From Fremontodendron californicum (taxonomy: Eukaryota; Streptophyta; Magnoliopsida; Malvales; Malvaceae), in assembly GCA_030761205.1 (NCBI GenBank), contig JAULJL010000015.1, positions 14,513,501-14,577,500 on the forward strand: 64,000 bases of DNA, given 5' to 3'. Positions 54,874 to 64,000 of the stretch are shown in pieces (within the stretch, counting starts at the first letter, position 1; every line of letters starts with the position of its first letter). Below the pieces are notes generated by a model that worked only from the letters and a program-made list of their open reading frames with translations, was not told the DNA's origin and made no database searches. The position numbers and the translations under genes are program-made.

Positions 54874-57186
54874 TTAAATTAAATAAGCTTCTAAAGGATC
54901 ATGGAATGTGGTAGTGGTGAGATGTTCATGAACAAGTTCTTCAATGAAATCCACTTCATGTACTTCTGAATCATCACCAGGTTGCTTGCAAGTGTTGAAC
55001 ACATTTAATTCTAAAGTCATATTTCCAAAAGAAATGTTCAAATTACCATTCCTGCAATTTATCAGAGCATTAGAAGTTGCAAGAAATGGACGGCCTAATA
55101 TAACAGGAATTTGAACATTTGGATTTGAAACAGGATGTGTGTCCAAAACAATAAAATCAACAGGGAAGTAAAAATTATCAATTTGAACCAAAACATCTTC
55201 AACTATCCCTCGAGGAATTTTTACAGAACAATCAGCTAGTTGAAGTGTAACAGGTGTTTCCTTGAGTTCACCTAAACCTAATTGTTGATAAACAGAAAAA
55301 GGCAAAAGATTAACACTAGCACCAAGATCAAGCAATGCACGTTCTATTCTAGTGTTTCCAATGATGCATGAGATTGTTGGACATCCAGGATCTTTTAATT
55401 TTGGTGGAGTAAGGTGCTGAATGATTGAGCTCACAGTTTCCGTCAAAAATGCTTTCTTTTGTACATTATGTTTCCTTTTAACTGTGCACATGTCCTTCAA
55501 AAATTTAGCATAAGATGGAACTTGTTTGATTGCATCCAATAAAGGAATGTTAATCTTAACTTGTTTGAAAAGTTCATAAATTTCTGCATTTTGATTCAAA
55601 TTCTTTATTGTTTGCAACCTTTGTGGAAAATGAGCAGGATGCATACCTTTTTCTTTGTCCAAATTTTCAAGAAGTTCAGACTTACCATCATCCTTACCAT
55701 TACTTTTCGGAGGGGAAGGAGGATCTTGGTCTTTTGATGGAATGTTTTTGTCAATTGCCTTTCCACTTCGAAGAGTTGTGATAGAACTGGCATTTTCCTG
55801 TTGAGTTTCATTGGAGCAAGAAACAAGACATTGAGTAGAAGGGTTAGGCTGAGGTTGAGCAGGAAACTTACCTTTTTCTTGAGTGCGTAATGAAGCTGTC
55901 AATGTGGACAAGGTGTTTTTGATCTCATTGATGTCCTGTGAAGTCCGGTTATTCACATTTGCTTGTGTTTGCATGAATGCTTGCAATGTCTCTTCCAAGG
56001 TTTGTACACGTGAAGGTTGATAGGAAAAAGTGTTGCCCGGCTTTTGAGATTGTGGTACCTGAACATGATTATTATTCCGCCAACTGAAGTTGGGATGATT
56101 TCTCCATTCAGGGTTATACGTTTCAGAGTAAGGAGAAGGAAAAGGCTTTTTAAATGTGTTTATGGAATTTACTTGATCATGCAACGCTTCTTTAGGAATG
56201 GGAATGTTTGGACATTCAGAAGTGGGGTGTCCCATGATTTCACAAATTCCACAACTTTCTTCATTTTTAACCGTTTTGACTTCTTTTACTTCTCTAAGTT
56301 CCATGGCTTCAATCTTTCTAGCCAAATTAGCTACTTTAGCTTTTATCTCATCTTCTTGACTAAAATGATATTTACCTCTGTTAGAAACAAGATTAGATCT
56401 ATTGGAACTTTCAGAGGAATTATCTGTGTGCCAGGCTTGAGAGTTTTCTGCCAAATGGTCTAGGTAGTCAAAGGCTTCTTCAGGTTCTTTTTCTAGAAAC
56501 TCACCGTTACACATTGTTTCAGCAAATTGTTTAGTTTCGGGAGTTAAACTTTCATAAAAAAAACTAATAAGACGCCATTTTTCAAAACCATGATGTGGAC
56601 AAGAACTTAACAAATCTTTAAAACGCTCCCAGCATTGAAAAAATGCTTCATTTTGATTTTGATTGAAATTTTGAATCTGTCTTTTCAAAGCAGTAGTTTT
56701 ATGTGCTGGGAAAAATTTCTTTAGAAACTCAGTTTGTAATTCTTGCCATGTGCCAATTGACCTTGGTTTTAAATTATGAAGCCAAATTTTTGCTTTATCT
56801 TTTAAAGAAAAAGGAAATAATTTTAGCTTGACAATTTCATTTGTGCATTGTTGGTCATTAAAGGTGACACATACATCTTCGAAGTCTTTTAGAAACGAGT
56901 AAGCACTTTCCGATTCTAACCCATGGAAATTTGGAAGCAAAGCTATCATACCTGGTTTAAAACGAAAGTTGTTTGCATTGAGAGGAAAAATAAAACAAGA
57001 GGGTGATGAGCTTCGAGTTGGTTGCAAGTAGTCACGCATGGTGCGTACTTGTCTGTTCTCATCTTCAGCATGAACACTTTCATTGTCAGCCATGGTAGGA
57101 GTTGTATTAGAAAGATTACCTGAAAATGTTTCACAATAAAATCTAACTAAACGACGAGATCTAAAATCACGTCGCCAAACAAGCAT
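54874..57186 (-). CDS. Athila-type gag-protease, second lineage
   Basis: 770 residues without a break. It has an N-terminal leader (a probable alternative start is the ATG of MADNESV at about 57093), the retrotransposon gag domain (FKPGMIALLPNFHGLE to about residue 240), knuckle CGICEIMGHPTSEC (about 310), a Gln/Asn-rich linker, and the protease with LDLGASVNLLPFS (about 617) and VILGRPFLAT. Only distantly similar to the gag of 29851-35085, so it represents a separate Athila lineage. It ends at a stop shortly after the protease (EAYLI), just before the pol remnant. It could still give Gag and protease, but no reverse transcriptase. Confidence 0.85.
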   Translation of the reverse strand: MLVWRRDFRSRRLVRFYCETFSGNLSNTTPTMADNESVHAEDENRQVRTMRDYLQPTRSSSPSCFIFPLNANNFRFKPGMIALLPNFHGLESESAYSFLKDFEDVCVTFNDQQCTNEIVKLKLFPFSLKDKAKIWLHNLKPRSIGTWQELQTEFLKKFFPAHKTTALKRQIQNFNQNQNEAFFQCWERFKDLLSSCPHHGFEKWRLISFFYESLTPETKQFAETMCNGEFLEKEPEEAFDYLDHLAENSQAWHTDNSSESSNRSNLVSNRGKYHFSQEDEIKAKVANLARKIEAMELREVKEVKTVKNEESCGICEIMGHPTSECPNIPIPKEALHDQVNSINTFKKPFPSPYSETYNPEWRNHPNFSWRNNNHVQVPQSQKPGNTFSYQPSRVQTLEETLQAFMQTQANVNNRTSQDINEIKNTLSTLTASLRTQEKGKFPAQPQPNPSTQCLVSCSNETQQENASSITTLRSGKAIDKNIPSKDQDPPSPPKSNGKDDGKSELLENLDKEKGMHPAHFPQRLQTIKNLNQNAEIYELFKQVKINIPLLDAIKQVPSYAKFLKDMCTVKRKHNVQKKAFLTETVSSIIQHLTPPKLKDPGCPTISCIIGNTRIERALLDLGASVNLLPFSVYQQLGLGELKETPVTLQLADCSVKIPRGIVEDVLVQIDNFYFPVDFIVLDTHPVSNPNVQIPVILGRPFLATSNALINCRNGNLNISFGNMTLELNVFNTCKQPGDDSEVHEVDFIEELVHEHLTTTTFHDPLEAYLI

Positions 57187-57206
57187 AAAACAAAGTTAAT
57201 ATATAG

Positions 57207-57325
57207 ATTAGGCGGTATAACCAGCCAATAAAAATAAATATATACAAAATTAGGCGGTATAACCAGCCAATAAAAATAAATATACTAAATTAGGCGGTAT
57301 AACCAGCCAATAAAAATAAATATAC
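57207..57325 (-). repeat. GGCTGGTTATACCGCC repeats in the leader of copy 3
   Basis: Three units, 37-41 bases apart, between PBS and gag. The same repeat sits inside the LTR in copies 1 and 2. Confidence 0.8.
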
Positions 57326-57353
57326 TTATAAACTTATATACTTAGTATTGCTT

Positions 57354-57370
57354 CCCCGGCAACGGCGCCA
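57354..57370 (-). other. Primer-binding site, Asp tRNA type
   Basis: TGGCGCCGTTGCCGGGG on the minus strand, six bases inside the LTR. Confidence 0.85.
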
Positions 57371-57376
57371 AAAACT

Positions 57377-58866
57377 TGATGGTGACTCAATTAAGAGTTG
57401 TAAACCCAAGTGCAGGTTATGTTCAAGTAATAAATTCTCGGGTGTCCGAGGTCGAACCACAGGGAAGCGTATTAGTAAGTATAAGTTTATAAATATATAA
57501 GAAAAAGAAAGTAAACAAGATATTAAGGAATCAACAACAAAATAAGATAAACAAGATATTAGAGAACAAAATAAACAAAATATAAAAGAAATTAAACAAG
57601 ATAGAAAAAAAAAACAATAAGAAAATATGTTGAGGTTAGAGAATCCACTTTTGGTGTTATGCTAAGATTAATCTTGTTTTATTACACAATTGAAATCCAC
57701 ACATAAGGGAGGTTCCAATCGGAAGGTTTAGCAATTCAGTCCAAATTGTCCAACGTCAATAGCATATGATATTATGTTCATTTGGTGTCCTCAAAACTCA
57801 TAAAAAGAGTCCAAGCATTCCTTATGCCAAGGTATATGTCTACAACAAATCAAGGTTATGAAACCAAGCATTTACTGTGCCATTTTCATTGTCAATAATG
57901 AATCAAGATCCCTACTTTGCAAGTATGATTTTAAACCAAAAGAAAATATTATCTATACTAAATGATGATTCATTTTAGCTCATGTTTAAGAGACTAACCT
58001 TAGCATTTACCAAAAGCTTCACCTCATCACCTCAACAATATGATTAGCAACACATACTAGATATGAATAAAATGAAAAGAAATGTAAGAAACATAAGTAA
58101 AGAAAAAGAAAACTAGAGAAAGGAAAGAAGAAGAAAACTTAGAGAATTTTATTACAATGGCTAATATCCTACCAATGTATCAATGTACTCTTACACTCAT
58201 CCAAGGCCCTCTATTTATACACATTTTGGAGACAAGATACAAGCTTTATAAATTTCAAATGTAGGTATAATAGGTGGGTGCATTTTTCTAACAATTTTCG
58301 TCATATTGTATGACAATTCTGATCAGCCAGCTTTATGGTCGATTTTGTCAATGTTGGAGGCTCGATCTGATCAAATGGTCTTATAGAAACATATACCCCT
58401 ATCAGTTACGGATCCATAGCCGTTGGAATCAGATCATTTGCTCACGTGGATCGGAAGATATGGTCAAAATACCAAAACGGTGCAGAACAGACGTCATTGC
58501 ACATCAGCCAACTTGATGGTTGATTTAGCTAGGGAAAACGACTCCGTTTCAAGAAGTGTAAAACATGAAAAAGATAGATATGCCTCTTAACTTTGCACGG
58601 TTAAAATTTCAGCCTTATTGCTTCAGTGAAACTCCAGATATAGCTGATATGGAAAAAGGTGTCGGAACTGGAACTAAACTGGATTTGCCCTTAATTCTTT
58701 ATTTAACATAGTAATCTGAAATCACTCAAAGCAACTCGTGAAAAACACCAAATTACATAAAAATATAAATATCATAAACACAATTAGACTAAGCAATAAT
58801 AACTCGTATTTGACACAAAACAATAATAAAACATAACTAAAAACTATATAATTATACGAGTTATCA
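57377..58866 (-). repeat. 5' LTR of copy 3, mosaic subtype
   Basis: 1490 bp. The outer half (58085-58866) matches LTR B of copies 1 and 2; the inner half (57377-58080), ending in AATTGAGTCACCATCA, is unrelated to them. It is a mosaic LTR with a foreign U5 side. Confidence 0.75.
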
Positions 58867-59412
58867 CCACTCTAATAACCATTTGGCTTATTTGTGTTTT
58901 CAAATTGTGGATACTTGCCCTTGTTTCCTGTTGAAATTGCAAAGTATTAATAACAAAGGATTTAATTATATCCTCAAGAGATGTACCTTGTCTTTGAGTC
59001 ACATGTGGTGGCAGAAAAAGATCTGGTTGTTGAGGTCATGATTGATTGAAGCCGGATGGATGATTGTAAGTGGCATAAGGATCAACTTGTTGATAATTTC
59101 TCGAATAGCTATAATTAGTATGATCCCATCATCCCTCATTGTAAGTGTTTGAGAAAGGATCATACTGTTGTCCTTGGAATCCTTGTTGGCCTTGAAATCC
59201 TCCTAAATTCAAAATTATCTTCTTGGAAGTATGGGTAGAAATTGGTTGGATGATCTACCATGAAGTTCCATGCCATCTCTCATTGCTTGGATTAAAAATA
59301 AAACCTATATATACAAATAAAAAATAAAAATAAAAATATAAAAATATAAAAATATATACAACTAATTAGAACTAAAAATAAACCAAGTAATAAATAAATT
59401 AAAATAAAAAAA
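58867..59412 (-). pseudogene. Gag remnant of the founding element
   Basis: Minus-strand sequence matching the shortened gag of copies 1 and 2 (the region of YDPFSNTYNEG, HVTQRQGTSLEDI and FQQETRASIHNLKT) but with stops, ending at 58867 where the inserted block begins. The start lies near 59280. Confidence 0.6.
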
Positions 59413-59431
59413 ATCCCTAGCAACAGCGCCA
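59413..59431 (-). other. Primer-binding site of founding element, decayed
   Basis: TGGCGCTGTTGCTAGGGAT, three bases off the intact PBS, next to the LTR at 59438. Confidence 0.7.
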
Positions 59432-59437
59432 AAAGCT

Positions 59438-61457
59438 TGATGCACACTAAATGGTGTATCTTTTTAAACCTTGCACTAATATGATCAATTATAGTAAAGT
59501 AGTATGTAATGATCGATTCCATAGAGATTGCTCTTAATTTAAATGGTATTGATCTGAAATTTTAGTTCTAAGAAAGTAAAAGGGGGTTTTGAAGTATTTT
59601 GGAAAGAAAACAAATAAGAAAAACAATATTCAAAAGAATAAGATGAAATCAAATATGAGAAGTATGGTTAAGGTGTCATTCACCACAACTAAACATCATT
59701 AAGAATCAATATCAGATTTATCAACATCAATTAACTATCAAAACTATCAACCGTAGATAAAAACAAGCTTTGTCACCCCAATCTTTCCTTAGTTCGTCGT
59801 TAAATAGAACAAGCTCTCTATTTAATCTCTAACCATTAGCCAACCTAGAATAAGCTCTCTAGATTTAATCTAATCAAATATGAGAAGTATGGTTAAGGTG
59901 TCATTCACCACAACTAAACATCATTAAGAATCAATATCAGATTTATCAACATCAATTAACTATCAAAACTATCAACCGTAGATAAAAACAAGTTTTGTCA
60001 CCCCAATCTTTCCTTAGTTCGTCGTTAAATAGAACAAGCTCTCTATTTAATCTCTAACCATTAGACAACCTAGAATAAGCTCTCTAGATTTAATGTAATA
60101 GCAGCTTTATGATGAGAAAGATAGGTTGATCTAAGCAACAAACTCATAAGCTCAGATTGTTTAACTTTGGTTATATTCCACTTTGCAGTTAGCGAAAACC
60201 TTAACATAATCATTCATCACATATTGCCACTTATGAATAGGAAATCAAGACAATTACGGATCAAGACTCCTAAACTAGCAATAGATAATTATCAAGATAT
60301 ATCTAATTGTACACCTAAAAAAATCAAGACAAATATCATGAACAATTCTTATAGAACATAAGCAATTTTGATAGAAAATCAATGATAGATAAATCTGAAT
60401 ATCAATTACACAACTTGTCTAGGGCTTTGAAATCACCTTAACCAAATAAGAATTTAGCCTAGCATAGGCATAGTTAACATAAACTTGAAACTAAAAAGAA
60501 AATAAAAAAAAAAACTAAAAGAATGGAGCAGAAGAAGAAAAATATTGATTATTCAGCTTCTAGTTCTCTCAAACTCTCTAAAGCAAAACAATAAAATCAT
60601 AATACTAAAGTAAAAAGTGTAATTTGGCTCCCCCCTTGTGTCTCTATTTATAGGCAGCAACTCCCTCTTACATTTAATGCTGAAGTAGGCGGCCAAGGCT
60701 GATAAGGAGTGTATGCGACTAAGGTTTGTGTATTAAGGCAAGGTGTAGTCAAGTAGGAAACATAAATAAGGAAGGATATAAGCTGGCTGCATGTTTTAAG
60801 GAAAGAGAAAGACTTGCGGTTCAAGTAGGTCTCTAGAAGGGAAGTTCAAGGCGGCCAGTAATCCTACTTTAACTAGGAGTTGGTTATTTTCAGCAAGATT
60901 ATTTAAAGAAGGAAAGTTTAAGGCTGATTACTAGTCCTACTTTGACTAGGATTGTGTTTTATAGCAAGGTTTATTCAATAAGGAAAATAGAGTAGCTGTA
61001 ACTCCTATTTTGATTAGGATTAGGTGTTTTCAGCTAGGGTATTTATCAAGGAAGGACATAAGGCAGCCACAAATCCTATTTGGACTAGGACAAGGTAAAA
61101 TCGGCTAGGGCTTTTACACCACAAAATCTTTTGTTGCTAATTATCTTTTGGCCATGGAATTAGGTTTTTATCTAGGGCTTTTAGGTAGAAAGAGTATGAG
61201 CAGCCACTAGGTTTTATTTATGCAAGGTTTGGATTAGGTTTAGTCACTTAGTGTCTTTTTGATAGGTAGACATCTTTCCTTTATGCTTGAAGCTTTATTT
61301 CTTGTCCAAATTTATTCTTTTTAACTTCAAAGCATCCATTGTCTTCCAAAACACCTACAAAACACAAAACCATTGTAAAATGTCAAGGATTTTAAGAATC
61401 AAAGCACAAAGTATAAGAAAATTATATATGAAAATGTATGAAATTAAGCACTTGTCA
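59438..61457 (-). repeat. 5' LTR of founding element
   Basis: 2020 bp, paired with 11910-12134 plus 24869-26427. It carries a 225-bp direct duplication (59651-59875 and 59876-60100) absent from its partner. Confidence 0.85.
59651..60100. repeat. 225-bp tandem duplication in the LTR
   Basis: Both units begin AAATATGAGAAGTATGG and are nearly identical (for example CTTTGTCACC against TTTTGTCACC), so the duplication is fairly recent and later than the founding insertion. Confidence 0.8.
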
Positions 61458-61462
61458 AAGAA
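61458..61462. repeat. Right target-site duplication of the whole nest (AAGAA)
   Basis: Matches 11905-11909. Confidence 0.75.
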
Positions 61463-61568
61463 CCGCCCCAGCTTCCAAATTTTTAATTGGCTTTCCTGTC
61501 TCAAATAAAACCGCCTGTGTTATTGGGATTTTTTGGGGCACTATGAGGTTTGAGGCGGTTTAAGGACT

Positions 61569-61942
61569 CACATAGTCCCTATACTATAGTGAAAAAAGTA
61601 AATCAGTCTTTGTACTCTAAAAGTGAGTAATTTAGTTCCTGTACAATTGAAATAGGTGCAAATAAGTATAATTGATAACGGTTTTAATGAAAAACAGTTA
61701 AAATGCTGACGTTGACTCATAAAATCTAACAGATTTAGATATATTTCAAATCATATTTTATTCCAAGTCATTAATTCTGTTAGATTTTACGAGTCCACAT
61801 CAGCATTTTAACGGCTTTTCATTAAAACCGTTATCAATTTTACTTATTTGCATCTATTTCAATTGTACATGAATTAAATTATTTATTTTTACCGTATAAA
61901 AATTAAATTTTTTTTTTTTACTATAATACAAGGAACTATGTG
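61569..61942. mobile_element. Foldback-type element
   Basis: Two arms of about 170 bases are inverted copies: CACATAGTCCCTATACTATAGT on the left and its near-complement ending ACTATGTG on the right. The inner part has AAAATGCTGACGTTGACTC against GAGTCCACATCAGCATTTT. Only a short spacer (about 61740-61775) separates them. No coding capacity or clear target duplication was found. Confidence 0.7.
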
Positions 61943-62848
61943 GTAGTTAAATCGGGATGAGGCTGTAGGCCTAATAATAACAGACTGAAGCAACACTTTC
62001 TTCTTGTCTCTCCTTTCTCACGTGAATGTAAATTTCACTCTCTTATTTATATTGCTTTGTTTAAAATTTGTTCAACTCTCTCTCAAATCAATACAACTCC
62101 CTTCCTTTACCCTAATGTTTGAAAATCAAACCCTAAATTTTGAAAATCAAAATCACTCTATGTCACTTTCATCATCTTCGTCACCATCGTCATCATTATC
62201 ATCATCATCAATGTCTCCGTCGCTTCACTTATCCTTGTTGCTATTTTTTCCGTCGCCGTTTCTCAACTAGGTACTTCTCTAAATCACTTTCTCTCCACTT
62301 CGATTTTCAAAAGAAACCTAACTTAGATTTTATTGTTTTTGTCTAATTAACAGATTGGGTCAAAAGCTTTTTTCTATGGGAATTTTGAATCGATTTTGCC
62401 AATTTTTTTATTTTATTTTAATATTATTCGGTGCCTCCTTGGACTTAAAAGATTTTATTTTATTATGTGTAGAAGATTGACACTCTTTTCTGGATTTTGT
62501 TTTGGATGCTTTTTCTAGTTGGTTATTTATGACTGAATATTGGTTTTTTGACCATCCAGGGACCTGGTGAGAAGGCTAGTTCAGATTTATCAGTTTTATT
62601 GTAGTTTTATCAGTTTCAACAGGTCTAGTTCAGATTTATTTTTGATTTCTGCAGGGGAGTTAAGAAGGCAAAGAAGTGAATAAAATAATGATGAAGATCA
62701 CTAAACTTTATATGTTAATGCCACTTGTTATCTCTGTAGGAGTGTTTGCAAAACTAAACCCTGTTTTCATTTATGTTAAAAATTTTAATTATAAAATTAC
62801 AGAGTTTTGGAAACCACGGAGCTGTTAACTTACGTGTTAGTGTATTGT
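61943..62848 (+). other. Possible 5' region of a host gene, unconfirmed
   Basis: CT-rich sequence, TCATCATCATC repeats (about 62168-62212) and an AG/GTACTTCTC donor-like site at about 62270 resemble a plant 5' UTR or first exon. The open frames (for example 62004-62270) are Ser/Leu-rich without a domain. A 19-base direct repeat TTTTGGAAACCACGGAGCT occurs at about 62803 and 62894. Confidence 0.25.
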
Positions 62849-63151
62849 TCAATTATGATGAATGTGATTAGTCATTTTGGAATTACTTAAAGAATTTTGG
62901 AAACCACGGAGCTTTTTGTTCACCTGTAGATCGCCTAATTTCCAGTTCCTTTTACTTATATTTATAAGTTGCTCAAGTGCAAGACTAAATATTTGCTTTA
63001 AGGAAGAAGCTCCTTTTACTTTGAACAATTCAAGTTTTGGAAGACTAGCAGCAACACAAACAGGAAACAGAGTTTTTAGCTTGTTGCACTTCTCGACATG
63101 TACTCTGGCCAAGTATGGTTTTATTACTTCTATGTGTTCTTGAGTTTTCAA
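62849..63151 (-). pseudogene. Fragment of a CC-NBS-LRR resistance gene
   Basis: About 55 residues (YLARVHVEKCNKLKTLFP, ASLPKLELFKVKGASSLKQIF) match the C-terminal leucine-rich repeats of RPS2-like CC-NBS-LRR proteins, which sense pathogen effectors in the plant cell. No NB-ARC domain or further repeats are seen, and the sequence after FSLALEQL no longer resembles the family. It is a relic, or an exon whose neighbours lie outside or are diverged. Confidence 0.6.
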
Positions 63152-64000
63152 TTATACTTTGGAATTGTTTGTCCCTACTGAGCACTCATTAGTTTAAAGT
63201 TTTTCTGGAATCAAAGCTGGAGCTTATTCATAGTCAGCTGCAAGTAAGAACTTCCTAATTAATTTCTTGAGTTGATATTTTGCAGCTAATAGACTTCATA
63301 GTTTGCAGGTTTTTGTCTTCTTAGATCCTTTAAGAACATAAATTTCTTTTGCAATGTGACATATATGTTAATGTTAAAAGGAATCACAATTGGAAAACAT
63401 TTTCTATTGTAAATTTGTGAATAAAACATTTGCAAGTTTGTTATAATATTGGCCATTCAGGCCTTATGGGAAAACAATCATTTTCCTTTCAATCAGTTTG
63501 TTCATCCTTCCTGCTAGTAATCCTGATCTTGCTCAAAAGTCAGAGCTCTTTAACCGTTGAATTGGTTATTACTATTGGGTTGTCTATGAATCAATCAGCT
63601 ATATAAACGTGCAGGTGTCTCCTTAACATGAACAGATGTTTTCATCATTGAGCATTTATTAATAAGTTAGCCTTTATCGTTTTTGTTTCTTGCTTGTTTT
63701 GTGAATTTCATTTTCTAAATAAACTTGTAGAATAGTCCATTAGTGATAGAGTGCTTTAACTTCAACAGCAATGGGAAGCACGATCTGATTGTGTAATTGT
63801 AGATCTTATCTTCCTTTTAAACTTGCTGATATAGCTTCTTTTTTTGGGGTTTATCAGAAAAGTTCAGAAGTCACTAGCAGATTGATTTAGTTAGATATAT
63901 GAGTGTTGATAAGGAGACATTGTCTGGTGTAATGTAAAAAAATTTGGCTGACAGAGCTCAAAAGTGCAAGTTTAAGTCCTGAAAGTAGCCTCGTTGTGCA
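63152..64000. other. Non-coding host DNA at the right edge
   Basis: I see no gene, RNA or repeat that I can support. The base composition is less AT-rich and lacks transposon hallmarks, so it could be intron or UTR of a gene beyond the window. Confidence 0.35.

Larger units (their letters stand above)
52174..58866 (-). mobile_element. Athila-type element with gag-protease, CRP and LOG, copy 3
   Basis: 5' LTR 57377-58866, PBS 57354-57370, gag-protease 54874-57186, a pol reduced to its first and last parts (54310-54860), CRP gene 53630-54166, broken LOG 52707-53355, and a 3' UTR cut at 52174 by the LTR of copy 2. It is the most informative copy because it keeps gag, protease and the integrase tail of one parent in line with the two accessory genes. 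Confidence 0.8.
11910..61457 (-). mobile_element. Founding Athila-like LTR retrotransposon, now a 49.5-kb nest
   Basis: Minus-strand element. The 5' LTR is 59438-61457, PBS 59413-59431, a gag remnant lies at 58867-59412, the 3' UTR at 26428-27875, and the 3' LTR is 11910-12134 plus 24869-26427. Both outer boundaries show TG...CA ends and the same 5-bp duplication. Its pol is not visible; it was either never present or lost where the 27876-58866 block sits. Everything else between 12.1 and 58.9 kb is a later insertion or rearrangement. Confidence 0.75.

Noticed and set aside
62004..62270. Ser-rich 88-codon frame as a gene
   Set aside because: TCATCATC microsatellite coding by chance; more like a 5' UTR.

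Overview
The window is nuclear DNA of a eudicot plant. It is AT-rich, and most of it is LTR retrotransposon sequence. Supporting evidence is a RALF-type peptide gene, a fragment of a CC-NBS-LRR resistance gene, hAT-type MITEs with 8-bp target duplications, a CACTA element, and Ty1/copia and Ty3/gypsy Athila-type retrotransposons primed by initiator-Met and Asp tRNA respectively. There are no operons, CRISPR arrays or bacterial genes.

Layout. 1-11.9 kb is ordinary host sequence: AT-rich degenerate repeats (1-1.4 kb), an end-truncated CACTA transposon (2.3-6.3 kb), one probable host gene for a RALF-like secreted peptide (7432-7791, minus) and three small hAT-type MITEs. From 11.9 to 61.46 kb lies one very large nest of retrotransposons, flanked by the duplication AAGAA on both sides (11905-11909 and 61458-61462). 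The oldest member is a minus-strand Athila-like element. Its 3' LTR (11910-26427) was later split by a pol-less Athila (17784-24868, TSD GGTGT) and by a young copia element (12135-17774, TSD TTAAG, LTRs with one difference seen by eye). Its interior was opened by a 31-kb block (27876-58866). That block holds a coding-complete Athila gag-pol (29851-35085) and three copies of a related element carrying two extra genes. 61.46-64 kb is host sequence again, with a foldback element and an NBS-LRR remnant.

The unusual system is in the three related elements at 37.5-44.4 kb (+), 44.4-52.2 kb (-) and 52.2-58.9 kb (-). Each carries, in the position Athila elements reserve for an env-like gene, first a 178-residue cysteine-rich basic protein, and then a LOG-type cytokinin riboside monophosphate phosphoribohydrolase. 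The first resembles the nucleic-acid-binding proteins of filamentous plant RNA viruses. The third copy still has gag-protease and the integrase tail upstream, and the other two keep the last dozen codons of that tail, so the ancestor was gag-pol-CRP-LOG. Each accessory ORF has a TATA-like box close upstream and, in most copies, a pyrimidine tract ending in CAG. Copies one and two form an inverted pair about 7 kb per arm. None of the three encodes a reverse transcriptase, so they would depend on a helper such as the intact gag-pol at 29.8-35.1 kb.

Assignments rest on reading motifs and comparing copies by eye; no database search was possible.
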